A stretch of 64,000 nucleotides of DNA from Knoellia locipacati (GCF_007992835.1 NZ_BKBA01000001.1:1-64000), one strand, 5' to 3'; shown: positions 54,608 to 64,000, counted from the first letter of the stretch. Notes: generated by a model not told the origin, from the letters alone. Program-made: numbers and translations.

Positions 54608-55861
54608 CTAGCGGGGGTCCGGCGCGTCACCGGACGCCTCGGAAGCCGCTGCGGACCCCTCGCGCGGCGGCGTGGAGCCCGGGTTGTCGGACCGGATGTC
54701 GATGCGCCAGCCGGTGAGCTTGGCGGCGAGGCGGGCGTTCTGCCCCTCCCGGCCGATGGCGAGCGAGAGCTGGTAGTCGGGGACGACGACCCGGGCGGCC
54801 CGCAGCGTGCGGTCCACGATCTCGACCGACTGCACGCGCGACGGGCTGAGGGCGGCGGCGATGAACGTCGCCGGGTCCTCGCTGAAGTCGACGATGTCGA
54901 TCTTCTCGCCGTGCAGCTCGGCCATGACGGCGCGCACGCGCGCCCCCATCGGGCCGATGCACGCGCCCTTGGCGTTGAGCCCGGCCACCTTGGTGTGGAC
55001 GGCGATCTTGGTGCGGTGCCCGGCCTCGCGGGCCAGGGCGGCGATCTCGACGCTGCCGTCGGCGATCTCGGGGACCTCGAGGGCGAAGAGCTTGCGCACG
55101 AGGTTGGGGTGCGTGCGCGAGAGCCCGATCTGGGGGCCGCGCATGCCGCGCTTGACGCTCACGACGTAGGTCCGCAGGCGCTGGCCGTGGACGTACTTCT
55201 CGCCCGGCACCTGCTCGGCCAGCGGCAGGATCCCCTCGACGGTGCCGAAGTCGACCGTGACGTGCCGCGGGTCCGGGCTCTGCTGGATGATGCCGGCGAC
55301 GATGTCGCCCTCGCGGCCCTTGAAGTCGCCCATGATCGCGTCGTCCTCGATGTCGCGGAGGCGCTGGACGATGACCTGGCGCGCGGTCGCGGCGGCGACC
55401 CGGCCGAAGTCGCCGGGGGTGTCGTCGAACTCGGGGCCGTACTCGCGGCGGGTGCGCGGGCGGGCCGGCTCCTCGCTGCTTGCGTCTGCGCTTCCGGTGG
55501 CTAGAGCAGCCGAATCCGCAGACGCTGCGTTGGAGTCGCCGTCGGGGGCGGCGTCGGGGGCGCCCTCACCCTCTGCGTCTGCGCTTTCGGTCGCTAGAGC
55601 AGCCGAATCCGCAGACGCTGGGGCGGGGGCGTCGGTGGGGCCCGTGGTGGGCTCGTCCTCGACCGGAACCTCGAACTCCTCGCGGGCCCAGATCGTCACG
55701 TGACCGGTCTTGCGGTCGAGCTCGGCGCGTGCGCTGCGGTAGGCGCCGTCGGTCCGCTGGTAGGCCAGCAGGAGGGCCTGCTCGATGGCGGGGATGAGCA
55801 CGTCGAGCGAGATGTCGCGCTCGCGCTCGACACCCCTGAGGACGGCGAGGTCGATGTCCAT
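54608..55861 (-). CDS. nusA: Transcription termination/antitermination factor NusA with repeat insert
   Basis: NusA binds RNA polymerase and RNA to control pausing and termination. The 417-residue protein has the N-terminal domain ([35 protein letters not shown]), S1 ([18 protein letters not shown]), KH1 and KH2 ([59 protein letters not shown]). An unusual insert of about 55 residues between the N-terminal domain and S1 carries two copies of the peptide SADSAALAT(E/G)SADA, encoded by 44-bp palindromic DNA repeats. This insert is not part of normal NusA. The ATG is 2 bp after the rimP stop. Confidence 0.96.
   Translation of the reverse strand: MDIDLAVLRGVERERDISLDVLIPAIEQALLLAYQRTDGAYRSARAELDRKTGHVTIWAREEFEVPVEDEPTTGPTDAPAPASADSAALATESADAEGEGAPDAAPDGDSNAASADSAALATGSADASSEEPARPRTRREYGPEFDDTPGDFGRVAAATARQVIVQRLRDIEDDAIMGDFKGREGDIVAGIIQQSPDPRHVTVDFGTVEGILPLAEQVPGEKYVHGQRLRTYVVSVKRGMRGPQIGLSRTHPNLVRKLFALEVPEIADGSVEIAALAREAGHRTKIAVHTKVAGLNAKGACIGPMGARVRAVMAELHGEKIDIVDFSEDPATFIAAALSPSRVQSVEIVDRTLRAARVVVPDYQLSLAIGREGQNARLAAKLTGWRIDIRSDNPGSTPPREGSAAASEASGDAPDPR
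55482..55525. repeat. Palindromic repeat A inside nusA
   Basis: A 44-bp unit bounded by GCGTCTGCG and CGCAGACGC, in frame in nusA (about residues 113-127). It differs from unit B at two positions (42/44 identical). The inverted ends make it a hairpin-forming, REP-like element. Confidence 0.8.
55575..55618. repeat. Palindromic repeat B inside nusA
   Basis: Second 44-bp copy of the element, 49 bp from unit A and in the same orientation and frame (about residues 82-96). The leading TCACCCTCTGCGTCTGCG (55566-55583) recurs at 57154-57171 inside the lipoprotein gene, so the element may be dispersed in the genome. Confidence 0.8.
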
Positions 55862-55863
55862 GG

Positions 55864-56433
55864 TCAGTTCTCCTTGTCGCCCGACGCGTCGGCGTCGTCG
55901 TGGTGGCCGGCGGCAGCCGAGGGGGTCTCGTCCTTGCGCGCGAACTCGACCTGCACCTCGGCACGGTCGAGGACGGCATACGGGAAGGTCTCGTCGCGAC
56001 CGGGCGTCTTCTTGAGCGCCGGGATCGCGAGGGTGAGGTCGTCGGCACCGGCCCGGATGATCCGGCCGGTGACGGGGGCGCCGTCGCGCACGTCGAGCGT
56101 GACGAGCCGACCGACGTTGCGCTGGAAGTGGCGCGCAGTGGTGAGCGGGCGCGAGACCCCGGGTGAGGTGACCTCGAGGGTGTAGGGCTGCTCGCCCAGC
56201 ACGTCGGAGTCGTCGAGCACCTCGCTCACGGCGCGGGTGGTGCCGGCGATCTCGTCGAGGGAGAGGGAGTCGACCGTCTCGGTGACGTCCCCGTCGGTCT
56301 CGAGCGCGCGGTCGACGACGACGCGCACGACGCGGCGCCGACCCGCGGGGGTGACGACGACTTCCTCGAGGACGACTCCTGAGCCCTCCAACGCGCTGGC
56401 GAGCAGCTCGTGCACTGCGGTGTCCCGGGTCAT
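55864..56433 (-). CDS. rimP: Ribosome maturation factor RimP
   Basis: Assists 30S subunit assembly. The 189-residue protein has the two-domain RimP pattern: [68 protein letters not shown] and the C-terminal SH3-like barrel ([20 protein letters not shown]). The C-terminal tail is Asp/Glu/Ala/His-rich. It is first in the operon, with GGGAG before the ATG, and diverges from the lipoprotein gene with 102 bp between starts. Confidence 0.96.
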   Translation of the reverse strand: MTRDTAVHELLASALEGSGVVLEEVVVTPAGRRRVVRVVVDRALETDGDVTETVDSLSLDEIAGTTRAVSEVLDDSDVLGEQPYTLEVTSPGVSRPLTTARHFQRNVGRLVTLDVRDGAPVTGRIIRAGADDLTLAIPALKKTPGRDETFPYAVLDRAEVQVEFARKDETPSAAAGHHDDADASGDKEN

Positions 56434-56535
56434 CGGTCTCCCTCTCTGTAGTTCTCGGACCGCGTCCTGCTGCTGCGGCGTCGCCCACTCTAGCCGTGAG
56501 CGGTGGGTGCCCTCCACGCGTGCGAGGATGCCCGC

Positions 56536-57597
56536 ATGCGTGAGGTGACACCGTCGGCCGCGGCTCCGACCCGGCGCCTCGTCACCGTGGGGGCCCTGGG
56601 TGCGGTCGTGGTGGCCCTCGCCGGGTGCGGCATCCGGCTCGAGGACGATGCGCCCCGCGTGCCCCTCGTCCCGACCCGCGAACCGATCGCGGCCGAGGAC
56701 GCCCTCGTGCGCCTGCTCGGCGCGGTGCAGGCTGCCTCCGTCGCGTCCTTCGTGACGACCGACCGGCTCGCCCCGCTCCTGCCTCCCCTGCACGCCCGTC
56801 AGGCGACGGTGCTCCACGACGCACTGCGCCAGCGCGGCGTCCCGGAGTCCGCCCTGCCGACCGCCACGCCGTCACCGACGGCGTCCGCCGCACCGGCGGG
56901 CACACCCGCGACCGCGACCCCCGGTGGCACATCCGCACCGAGCGCGTCGGCAGGGGCGGCGCTCCCCCGGCGCACGGTCACCGAGGTGGAGTCGGCGGTG
57001 CTCGCCGCGAGCACCGGCCTGCAGGACGCCGAGCCCGAGCTGCGCCCCGTGCTCGTCGCCCTGCTCGGCCAGGCCGAGGCCGCGGTCCTGCTCTCCGGGG
57101 GCGCCGGTGGGGCAGCGACACCGACGCCGTCGCCGACCGCTCCGCCGACCCCGTCACCCTCTGCGTCTGCGTCCGTGGCGACGGCGTGGTCCTCCCCCTC
57201 GGCGCTCGCCCCCCTCATCACGGCCGTCCGGCGCGCGACGTTCCTCCTCGAGGTGGCGGCGGCCCGGTCCCCCAGGGCGATCCGGACCGCGTGGCTGCGC
57301 GACATCACCGCCCTCCAGGCGCTCACCGCCGACCTCGTCACCGCGGCCGGCGACGCCGCGCCCCTGCCCGACCTGGCCCAGACCCTGCCGCGCCCCGTGA
57401 CCACGCCGGCCGAGGCCGCGACCCTCGCGACCGAGGCGATGTCGACGCTGCTCGCCGCGACCGGCGGCTCGCTGCGCACCCTCACCGACGCCGACCCCGA
57501 GGCTGCACTCGCGGCCGCGCCCGGCTGGGTCGGGACCGTGGCGGCCGCGGCGCACCGGCACGGCACCCGGCTCACGGCCTTCCCGGGACTCGCGTGA
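56536..57597 (+). CDS. Lipoprotein, DUF4439-type ferritin-like protein
   Basis: The 353-residue lipoprotein has an N-terminal signal [19 protein letters not shown] (lipobox LAGC). Long helical Ala-rich stretches ([18 protein letters not shown]..., [53 protein letters not shown]) are separated by Pro/Thr/Ser linkers. A protein of this type, DUF4439 with a ferritin-like helical bundle, sits upstream of rimP in many actinobacteria. Its stop overlaps the start of the kinase-like gene. It is oriented away from the rimP operon. Family assignment is from recollection and is moderate. Confidence 0.65.
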   Translation: MREVTPSAAAPTRRLVTVGALGAVVVALAGCGIRLEDDAPRVPLVPTREPIAAEDALVRLLGAVQAASVASFVTTDRLAPLLPPLHARQATVLHDALRQRGVPESALPTATPSPTASAAPAGTPATATPGGTSAPSASAGAALPRRTVTEVESAVLAASTGLQDAEPELRPVLVALLGQAEAAVLLSGGAGGAATPTPSPTAPPTPSPSASASVATAWSSPSALAPLITAVRRATFLLEVAAARSPRAIRTAWLRDITALQALTADLVTAAGDAAPLPDLAQTLPRPVTTPAEAATLATEAMSTLLAATGGSLRTLTDADPEAALAAAPGWVGTVAAAAHRHGTRLTAFPGLA

Positions 57598-58526
57598 CCG
57601 AGGCGCCGGGGCCGGACCCGCTCGACCCGCGTGCACCCTCGGAGTGGCTCACCTGGATGAGCCGGCTCCCGGCCGAGGGCGGGCCCACCGGTGCCGACTG
57701 GGTCGCCACGGTCGACCGGCTCACCCGCGAGTGCCTCGACGCGTGGGACCTCGAGGTCACCGGCCCGCCGATGACCGGCTGGACCGCCGTCGTGCACCCG
57801 GTCGTGCGCCGTGACGGGACCGGAGTACCGCTCGTCCTCAAGGTCGGCTGGCCCCACGTCGAGTCGGCGCAGGAGCACCTGGCCCTGCGCGCGTGGGACG
57901 GGCACGGCGCCGTGCGCCTCGTCGCGGCCGACCCGTCCCGCGGCGCCCTGCTCCTCGAGCGGCTCGACGCGGGCCACGACCTCGACGCGGTCGACATCGA
58001 CGAGGCGTGCACCGTGGTGGGCGGTCTCTACCGCGAGCTCCACGTGCCGGCGCCACCGACGATCCGGACGCTCACGGCATACCTCGATCCGTACCTCACC
58101 CAGCTGAGGCAGCGCACGGACCTGCCCCGACGGGTCATCACCCGGGTGACCGGACTGGCGCGCGAGCTGCTCGCCGAGCCCGGCCCCCGGGTGCTCCTCC
58201 ACACCGACCTGCACTTCCAGAACGTCCTCGCCGCCGAGCGCGCGCCGTGGCTGGCGATCGACCCCAAGCCGCTCGCCGGACCCGCGGCCTACGAGCTGCA
58301 CCCGTTGCTGCGCAACAGGATCGAGGAGATGGGTACAGGTTCGTCACTGCGCTGGTCGGTCCGCCGACGTCTCGAGGTGACGTGCGACGCCGCCGGTCTC
58401 GACGAGGAGCTCGGTCGGCTGTGGTGCATGGTGCGCTGCGGCGTCGAGATCCTCTGGGCCGCGGTCGACGGCGACGACGCGGAGCTGTCCAAGAACCTCA
58501 CCCTCCTCAAGGCGCTCGAGGACTGA
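57594..58526 (+). CDS. APH(6)-like aminoglycoside/hydroxyurea kinase-family protein
   Basis: The 310-residue protein has a protein-kinase-like fold of the APH(6) type. It carries VPLVLKVGWPHVESAQEHLALRAW, LLLERLDAGHDL, the catalytic loop VLLHTDLHFQNVLAAERAPWLAIDPKPLAG (HxDxxxxN then DPK) and YELHPLLRNRIEEM. Streptomycin and hydroxyurea kinases share this layout, but intrinsic homologues often have unknown natural substrates. Resistance is therefore not proven. It is co-translated with the DUF4439-type lipoprotein (GTGA) and converges with dcuR (39 bp). Confidence 0.85.
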   Translation: MTEAPGPDPLDPRAPSEWLTWMSRLPAEGGPTGADWVATVDRLTRECLDAWDLEVTGPPMTGWTAVVHPVVRRDGTGVPLVLKVGWPHVESAQEHLALRAWDGHGAVRLVAADPSRGALLLERLDAGHDLDAVDIDEACTVVGGLYRELHVPAPPTIRTLTAYLDPYLTQLRQRTDLPRRVITRVTGLARELLAEPGPRVLLHTDLHFQNVLAAERAPWLAIDPKPLAGPAAYELHPLLRNRIEEMGTGSSLRWSVRRRLEVTCDAAGLDEELGRLWCMVRCGVEILWAAVDGDDAELSKNLTLLKALED

Positions 58527-58565
58527 GCCCCGCCCTCGGGCGTCCGGCGTGGGTCGGTCGCTCGG

Positions 58566-59246
58566 TCAGCTGCGCCAGCCGTACTCGACCTCGGGACGCC
58601 CGGCCCCGGCGTAGCGCGACCGGCGGGTGGCCACACCGCTCTCGTGCAGGTGCTCGAGGAAGCGCCGGGCGGTGACCCGGCTGACGCCGAGCTCGGCGGC
58701 GAGCTCGCTGGCCGACATCGCCTGTGAGGCACGCAGTGCCGCCACGACGCGCCCCATGAGCTCCTCGGACATGCCCTTGGGCAGGTTGGCGGCGCGGGCC
58801 GGACGCGCGGCCGCGAACACGGCGTCGACCTCGGCCTGGCTGCCGACCTCCGCCGTCGCGCGGTGCGTCTCGCGGTAGTCGAGGTAGGCCCTCAGCCGGT
58901 CACGCAGCGTGGCGAAGGCGAAGGGCTTGAGGACGTACTGGACGACACCGAGCGAGACGGCCGACCGCATGATGTCGAGGTCGCGGGCCGAGCTCACCGC
59001 GATGACGTCGGCCCCGTGACCGGCGGCCCGCATGGCCCGGACGACGTCGAGCCCGTGCCGGTCGGGGAGGTTCATGTCGAGCAGCACGACGTCGATGGCA
59101 TCGGCCTGCAACGCCCTGAGCGCCTCCTGACCGGTCGTCGCGACGGCCGCGACGACGAACCCCGGCACCCTCCCCACATAGGTGGCGTGCGCCTCGGCGG
59201 CGACCGGCTCGTCCTCGACGACGAGGACCCGCAGCGGCTCAGCCAT
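58566..59246 (-). CDS. dcuR: Response regulator of CitB/DcuR type
   Basis: The 226-residue protein has a receiver (VLVVEDEPVAAEAHATYV; VLLDMNLPDRHGLDVV; VISSARD-type Ser; YVLKPF) and a C-terminal helix-turn-helix of the CitB type (SASELAAELGVSRVTARRFLEHLHESGVATRR). Its partner is the adjacent DcuS-like kinase, whose stop overlaps the dcuR start by 8 bp. The target is almost certainly dctA, which diverges from the kinase gene. The symbol is by family. Confidence 0.9.
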   Translation of the reverse strand: MAEPLRVLVVEDEPVAAEAHATYVGRVPGFVVAAVATTGQEALRALQADAIDVVLLDMNLPDRHGLDVVRAMRAAGHGADVIAVSSARDLDIMRSAVSLGVVQYVLKPFAFATLRDRLRAYLDYRETHRATAEVGSQAEVDAVFAAARPARAANLPKGMSEELMGRVVAALRASQAMSASELAAELGVSRVTARRFLEHLHESGVATRRSRYAGAGRPEVEYGWRS

Positions 59247-60876
59247 CGCTGGTCCCCGACCGAACCGCCAGCGGGAGGCTGACGACGAAGCGGGCCCCGG
59301 GCGGTCCCGTGACCTCGAGCGAGCCGCCGAGCCGGTCGATCGTCTGGGCCACGAGCGCGAGCCCGATGCCGCGACGACCCGCCCGCCCCTCGCCCTTGGT
59401 GCTGAAGCCCCGACGGAAGACCGAGTCCACGGTGTCCTCGGGCAGCCCGGGTCCCGAGTCGGCGACCTCGAGCACGAGGGCCCCGCCGCCCTCGTCGACC
59501 CGGGCGTCCACGTCGACCCGCCGCTCGGTGCCGGGCCCACCGGTGGTCACGGCGTCGAAGGCGTTGTCGATGAGGTTGCCGACGATGGTGACGACGTCCC
59601 GCACCGGGACGGCACCGGTCGGCCACTGGGCTCCAGGTGCGATCCGCAGGTCGATGCCCTGCTCGCTGGCCTGGGCGCTCTTGCCGACGAGCAGGGCCGC
59701 GAGCGCCGGCTCCGCATCGGCGGCCACGACGTCGTCGGTGAGCTGCTGCGTGACCGCCAGCTCGTCCGTGGCGAACTCGAGGGCGCGGTCGACGTGGCCG
59801 AGCTCGATGAGCGAGACGATCGTGTGGATCCGGTTGGCCGACTCGTGGGCCTGCGAGCGCAGCGCCTCGGTGACACCGCGGGCCGAGTCGAGCTCGCCGG
59901 TGAGGTGCTCGAGGTCGGTGCGGTCGCGCAGGGTCGCCACGGTCCCGAGACGGCGGCCCTCCCACATCGCGGGGGCGGTGCCGAGGACGAGGACCCGTGC
60001 CTCGGTGACGTGCAGCTCGTCCTCGCGCCGCTCACCGTCGGAGAGGGCTGCGGTGAGCCCGGCGCTGAGGCCGAGCTCGTGCAGGGGCCGACCGCTCGAC
60101 CCCTCGGGCAGGCCGAGGAGCCGGACCGCCTCGTCGTTGGCGAGCTGGAGGCGACCGTCCTGGTCGACGAGCAGGAGTCCCTCAGTGACGGCGTGGAGGA
60201 CGGCGTCGTAGTACTCGTACATCTCGCGCAGCTGCTCCTCACCCAGGCCCAGCGTCTGGCGTCGGGTGCGGCGGGACACCAGCCCGGTGCCGAGACCGGA
60301 GAGGAGCGCGGCCGCTGCCCCCGCGACGAGCAGGCCCGGGAGCTGTTCACTGACCGCCCTCGACAGCGCGGTGCGTCGGATCCCCACGGAGACGAGCCCG
60401 ACGACGTCACCCGCGTCCGCCCGCACCGGCACGACGACGCGGCGCGAGGGCCCGAGGGTGCCCGTGTAGTCCTCGACGACCACTCCCCCGCGGACGGCGG
60501 CCCGGATGTGCCCGAGGAACGTCTGGCCGACCTGCGCCGGGTCGGGGTGCGAGTAGCGAACCCCCTGCGGCGTCATGACGACGACGAAGTCGGTCCCGGT
60601 ACTGCGCCGCACGTCCTCCGCATAGTCCTGGACCGCGGCGTTCGGGGTCGCGGAGACCAAGGCGTCGATGACCGACGGGGTCGAGGCGACCGTGCGCGCC
60701 ACCGACATCGCCCGGCTCGTGGCCTCCTGGGTCTGGGCGCGCCGGGCCTGGACGTAGGCCGCGACGAGCCCGACGGAGACCACGAGGAGGGCCACCCCGA
60801 CCTGGAGCACGAAGGTCTGCGTCGCGACGCTCCACCGCGTCGGTGACCGTCGCGCGCTCACGGGGCCACCCGGCAT
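59239..60876 (-). CDS. dcuS: Sensor histidine kinase of CitA/DcuS type
   Basis: The 545-residue kinase has a transmembrane helix, an extracytoplasmic PDC-like sensor domain (about residues 40-165, YSHPDPAQVGQTFLGHI), a second transmembrane helix and a PAS domain (YYDAVLHAVTEGLLLVDQDGRLQLANDEA). It ends in the CitA DHp (EALRSQAHESANRIHTIVSLIELGH, His near residue 342) and HATPase boxes (GNLIDNAFDA, LEVADSGPGLP, GIGLALVAQ). All are intact. ATG 60876 (MPGGPVSARRSPTRW) is chosen; GTG 60861 and ATG 60891 are alternatives. It probably senses C4-dicarboxylates or citrate. Confidence 0.92.
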   Translation of the reverse strand: MPGGPVSARRSPTRWSVATQTFVLQVGVALLVVSVGLVAAYVQARRAQTQEATSRAMSVARTVASTPSVIDALVSATPNAAVQDYAEDVRRSTGTDFVVVMTPQGVRYSHPDPAQVGQTFLGHIRAAVRGGVVVEDYTGTLGPSRRVVVPVRADAGDVVGLVSVGIRRTALSRAVSEQLPGLLVAGAAAALLSGLGTGLVSRRTRRQTLGLGEEQLREMYEYYDAVLHAVTEGLLLVDQDGRLQLANDEAVRLLGLPEGSSGRPLHELGLSAGLTAALSDGERREDELHVTEARVLVLGTAPAMWEGRRLGTVATLRDRTDLEHLTGELDSARGVTEALRSQAHESANRIHTIVSLIELGHVDRALEFATDELAVTQQLTDDVVAADAEPALAALLVGKSAQASEQGIDLRIAPGAQWPTGAVPVRDVVTIVGNLIDNAFDAVTTGGPGTERRVDVDARVDEGGGALVLEVADSGPGLPEDTVDSVFRRGFSTKGEGRAGRRGIGLALVAQTIDRLGGSLEVTGPPGARFVVSLPLAVRSGTSDG

Positions 60877-61019
60877 ACCTGCGCGGTGCACCGGCGGGGC
60901 ACGGCGCCAGCACGGGCGGAGAACTCAATGAACACAATCGTGACCCTAGCCACCGGATGGGTCCAGAATCGGGGTCGCCCAGACCCGGGACCACCGGGCC
61001 GCAACCTCTGGAGACTCCC

Positions 61020-62381
61020 GTGACCGACACCGTCGTCGATCGGCCCGTACGCCGGGACCGCACCCACTGGCTCTACATCGCCGTCATCATCGCCATGGTC
61101 CTCGGCATCGCCGTGGGCATCATCGCGCCGGAGTTCGGCGTCAAGCTCAAGTGGCTCGGCACCGCCTTCGTCAACCTCATCAAGATGATGATCAGCCCGA
61201 TCATCTTCTGCACGATCGTGCTGGGCATCGGCTCGGTCCGCAAGGCCGCCCAGGTCGGCAAGGTCGGCGGGCTCGCGCTCGGCTACTTCCTCACGATGTC
61301 GACCGTGGCGCTGGCCATCGGCCTCCTCGTCGGCAACATCGTCAAGCCCGGAGCGGGCCTCAACCTCACCGATGAGCTCGCCTCGAGCGGCCAGAAGGCG
61401 GTCGGCGAGGAGCACACCTCGACCGTCGACTTCATCCTCTCGCTCATCCCGGACACCCTCGTCTCGGCGCTCACCGCCGGATCCGTGCTCCAGGCCCTGC
61501 TCGTCGCGCTCCTCGTCGGCTTCGCGCTGCAGAAGATGGGCCGTGCCGGCGAGCCGATCCTCGGCGGCATCCGTCACCTCGAGCGGCTCGTCTTCCGTCT
61601 CATGGCGATGATCATGTATGCCGCACCCATCGGTGCGTTCGGAGCCATGGCTGCCGTCGTGGGCGCCACCGGCTGGGAGGCGCTCAAGTCCCTCGCGCTC
61701 ATCATGGTCGCCTTCTACGTGACGTGCTTCCTCTTCGTCTTCGTCGTCCTCGGCTCGATCCTCAAGGCCGTCACCGGCGTCAACGTCTTCTCGCTGCTCA
61801 AGTACCTGTCGCGCGAGTTCCTGCTCATCCTGTCGACGTCGTCCTCCGAGTCGGCCCTGCCCCGCCTCATCGCCAAGATGGAGCACGCCGGCGTCTCGCG
61901 TCCGGTCGTGGGCATCACCGTGCCGACGGGCTACTCGTTCAACCTCGACGGGACCGCGATCTACCTGACCATGGCCTCGCTGTTCATCGCCGAGGCCCTC
62001 GACAAGCCCTTCTCGATCAGCCAGCAGCTCTCGCTGCTCGTCTTCATGATCATCGCGTCGAAGGGTGCTGCCGGTGTCACGGGCGCCGGCCTGGCCACGC
62101 TCGCCGGAGGCCTGCAGTCGCACCGTCCCGACCTCGTCGACGGCGTCGGCTTCATCGTCGGCATCGACCGCATGATGAGCGAGGCACGCGCCCTGACGAA
62201 CTTCGCGGGCAACTCGATCGCGACCGTCCTCATCGGCCACTGGGTCGGCGAGCTCGACCGGCCCAAGCTCGACCGGGTGCTCGCCGGCGAGGACCCCTTC
62301 GACGAGTCGTCGATGCTCGACGACCACGACGACGAGCCCGACCTCGTCGGCGACCCGCAGTCGCAGACCGTCGGTCACTGA
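61020..62381 (+). CDS. dctA: C4-dicarboxylate:cation symporter (DctA family)
   Basis: The 453-residue DAACS-family carrier imports succinate, fumarate, malate or related acids with Na+ or H+. Signatures are FVNLIKMMISPIIFCTIVLGI, LLLILSTSSSESALPRLI (the Ser-rich hairpin appears as STSSSESALPRL), VGITVPTGYSFNLDGTAIYL and GIDRMMSEARALTNFAGNSIATV. The C terminus is Asp-rich. The GTG at 61020 has GGAG upstream. It diverges from dcuS across 143 bp, the likely dcuR binding region. A strong hairpin follows the stop. Confidence 0.95.
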   Translation: MTDTVVDRPVRRDRTHWLYIAVIIAMVLGIAVGIIAPEFGVKLKWLGTAFVNLIKMMISPIIFCTIVLGIGSVRKAAQVGKVGGLALGYFLTMSTVALAIGLLVGNIVKPGAGLNLTDELASSGQKAVGEEHTSTVDFILSLIPDTLVSALTAGSVLQALLVALLVGFALQKMGRAGEPILGGIRHLERLVFRLMAMIMYAAPIGAFGAMAAVVGATGWEALKSLALIMVAFYVTCFLFVFVVLGSILKAVTGVNVFSLLKYLSREFLLILSTSSSESALPRLIAKMEHAGVSRPVVGITVPTGYSFNLDGTAIYLTMASLFIAEALDKPFSISQQLSLLVFMIIASKGAAGVTGAGLATLAGGLQSHRPDLVDGVGFIVGIDRMMSEARALTNFAGNSIATVLIGHWVGELDRPKLDRVLAGEDPFDESSMLDDHDDEPDLVGDPQSQTVGH

Positions 62382-62398
62382 CCGACTCCGCACCACCG

Positions 62399-62435
62399 GC
62401 CGGGGCCGGCGTCAGCACCTGACGCCGGCCCCGGC
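62399..62435 (+). terminator. dctA terminator
   Basis: A perfect 17-bp stem (GCCGGGGCCGGCGTCAG / CTGACGCCGGCCCCGGC) with a 3-nt loop lies 17 bp after the dctA stop and 30 bp before the next start. Confidence 0.9.
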
Positions 62436-62465
62436 TGTGCTGTGGCTCGTGACAGGGTGGGTGCC

Positions 62466-64000
62466 ATGGTCAACCGGCTCGCCGCGTCCACCTCCCCCTA
62501 CCTCCTCCAGCACGCCGACAACCCTGTCCACTGGCAGGAGTGGGGTGTCGAGGCCTTCGAGGAGGCCCGCCGGCGCGACGTCCCGGTCCTGCTGTCCGTC
62601 GGGTACGCCGCGTGCCACTGGTGCCACGTCATGGCCCACGAGTCGTTCGAGGACGAGCGGGTCGCCGAGGTCCTCAACGCGGGCTTCGTCGCGGTGAAGG
62701 TGGACCGGGAGGAGCGTCCCGACGTCGACGCCGTCTACATGAACGCCACGACCGCGCTCACCGGGCACGGGGGCTGGCCCATGACGTGCGTCCTCACGCC
62801 CGAGGGCGACCCGTTCTTCGCCGGCACCTACTTCCCGCGCGAGCAGTTCCTCTCGTTGCTCGCCAACGTCGCACGGGTGTGGTCCGAGCAGCGGGAGGAC
62901 GTCCTCGCGTCGGGTGCCCACATCGCTGCCCAGCTCCGCGAGATGACGGCGGTCGGCGCTCCCCTGGCCGTCACCGACGAGGCGACGGCAACGGCGGTGG
63001 GACTGCTGTGCCGGCACCACGACGACGCCCGCGGCGGCTTCGGGGGCGCCCCCAAGTTCCCGCCGTCGATGGTCCTCGAGTTCCTCCTGCGCCACCACGC
63101 CCGGACCGGTGACGCCGACGCCCTCGCGATGGCCCGCGGCACCTGCGAGGCGATGGCCCGCGGCGGCATCCACGACCAGCTCGCCGGCGGCTTCGCCCGG
63201 TATGCCGTGGACGCGGACTGGGTCGTCCCGCACTTCGAGAAGATGCTCTACGACAACGCCCAGCTCCTGCGCGTCTACACCCACCTGTGGCGCGCCACGT
63301 CGGAGCCGCTGTGGCGCCGGATCGCCTGTGGGACGGCCGACTTCATCGTGCGGGACCTCGGCACGGAGCAGGGCGGGTTCGCCTCGGCACTCGACGCGGA
63401 CACGCTCGTCGACGGCGTCGGGGTCGAGGGCGCGACCTACGCCTGGACCCCCGACCAGCTCGTGGAGGTGCTCGGCGAGGACGACGGTCGCACCGCCGCC
63501 ACGCTGCTCTCGGTCACTCCCGAAGGCACGTTCGAGCACGGCGCCTCGACCCTCCAGCTGCGCACCGACCCCGAGGACGCGCAGTGGTGGGCCGACGTCC
63601 GGTCTCGCCTGCTCACCGCCCGCGGCGAGCGCCCCCAGCCCGCCCGGGACGACAAGGTCGTCACCTCGTGGAACGGCCTCGCCATCGCCGGCCTCGCCGA
63701 CGCGGGCGTCCTGCTCGACCGACCCGACCTCGTCGAGGCCGCCGTCCGCTGCGCCGAGTTCGTCGTGGCGACGCACGTCGTCGACGGACGTCTGCGACGG
63801 GCCTCGCGCGACGGGACGGTGGGTGACGCCGCCGGTGTGGCCGACGACCACGGCAACCTCGCCGAGGGGCTGCTCGCCCTCCACCAGGCCACGGGTGACG
63901 CTCGCTGGCTGTCGGCCGCCGGGGAGGTCCTCGACACCGCGCTGGCCCACTTCCGCGACGACGACGGCGCCGTCCACGACACCGCCGACGACGCCGAACG
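62466..64000 (+). CDS. Thioredoxin-domain DUF255 (YyaL-like) protein, partial at window end
   Basis: The frame is open from ATG 62466 to the window edge (511 residues visible, truncated). It begins with the DUF255 thioredoxin-like segment: [70 protein letters not shown] six-hairpin glycosidase-like domain follows ([66 protein letters not shown]). The family (YyaL/spermatogenesis-associated protein 20) has no settled function. The CxxC (CHWC) thiol pair is present. The full-length protein would be about 650-680 residues. Confidence 0.93.
   Translation, partial: MVNRLAASTSPYLLQHADNPVHWQEWGVEAFEEARRRDVPVLLSVGYAACHWCHVMAHESFEDERVAEVLNAGFVAVKVDREERPDVDAVYMNATTALTGHGGWPMTCVLTPEGDPFFAGTYFPREQFLSLLANVARVWSEQREDVLASGAHIAAQLREMTAVGAPLAVTDEATATAVGLLCRHHDDARGGFGGAPKFPPSMVLEFLLRHHARTGDADALAMARGTCEAMARGGIHDQLAGGFARYAVDADWVVPHFEKMLYDNAQLLRVYTHLWRATSEPLWRRIACGTADFIVRDLGTEQGGFASALDADTLVDGVGVEGATYAWTPDQLVEVLGEDDGRTAATLLSVTPEGTFEHGASTLQLRTDPEDAQWWADVRSRLLTARGERPQPARDDKVVTSWNGLAIAGLADAGVLLDRPDLVEAAVRCAEFVVATHVVDGRLRRASRDGTVGDAAGVADDHGNLAEGLLALHQATGDARWLSAAGEVLDTALAHFRDDDGAVHDTADDAE

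Overview
The window is about 72% G+C (by eye), densely coded on both strands and rich in GTG starts. It carries an actinobacterial housekeeping gene order: rne-rplU-rpmA-obgE-proB-proA-nadD-rsfS, and rimP-nusA-ylxR-infB-rbfA-truB-ribF. Codon use and gene content suggest an Intrasporangiaceae-type actinobacterium (Janibacter/Knoellia/Tetrasphaera-like); this is inference, because no rRNA is present. There is no prophage, transposase or CRISPR array.

Layout. 0-13 kb: leuS, a metal-type locus (DUF4396 protein and a PEMT/ICMT-like methyltransferase diverging from a CsoR-like operator), nfo, an EthA-like flavin monooxygenase, ppdK, a metallophosphoesterase, tag and a dienelactone hydrolase. 13-29 kb: tRNA-Ala(GGC) and the conserved block phosphatase-rsfS-nadD ... 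proA ... proB-obgE ... rpmA-rplU-rne, interleaved with opposite-strand cargo (GT2 glycosyltransferase, pdxY, EamA exporter). 28.6-37 kb: two radical-SAM-associated partners (TIGR03936 and TIGR03960) held apart by about 5.5 kb of cargo, which includes a manganese-type riboswitch with terC, a WXG-like protein pair and a secreted endonuclease/exonuclease/phosphatase. 37-39 kb: ECF sigma factor operon and a PCMT-like methyltransferase. 39.2-45.5 kb: a signalling module (receiver-only regulator, two sensor kinases, TRAP-type binding lipoprotein, LuxR-type regulator). 45.5-64 kb: fadD, the rimP-to-rodA translation/riboflavin operon, a lipoprotein with an APH(6)-like kinase, dcuR-dcuS diverging from dctA, and a DUF255 thioredoxin-like protein that runs off the window.

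Most notable signals. (1) The two kinases of the 39-45 kb module look complementary: the first keeps its ATP-binding boxes but has Arg where the phosphoacceptor His should be, and the second keeps the His but has lost the ATP-binding boxes. They may work only as a trans-phosphorylating pair, with the adjacent DctP lipoprotein as a candidate ligand receptor. (2) The octamer GTATGCCG/CGGCATAC occurs about 39 times, without strand bias, and forms the stems of three intergenic hairpins, much like uptake-sequence terminators. It is absent from the 9 kb around the signalling module, which fits recent acquisition of that module. (3) nusA carries two near-identical 44-bp palindromic repeats in frame. 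(4) nadD and rodA appear to start at CTG codons overlapping the upstream stop (CTGA).
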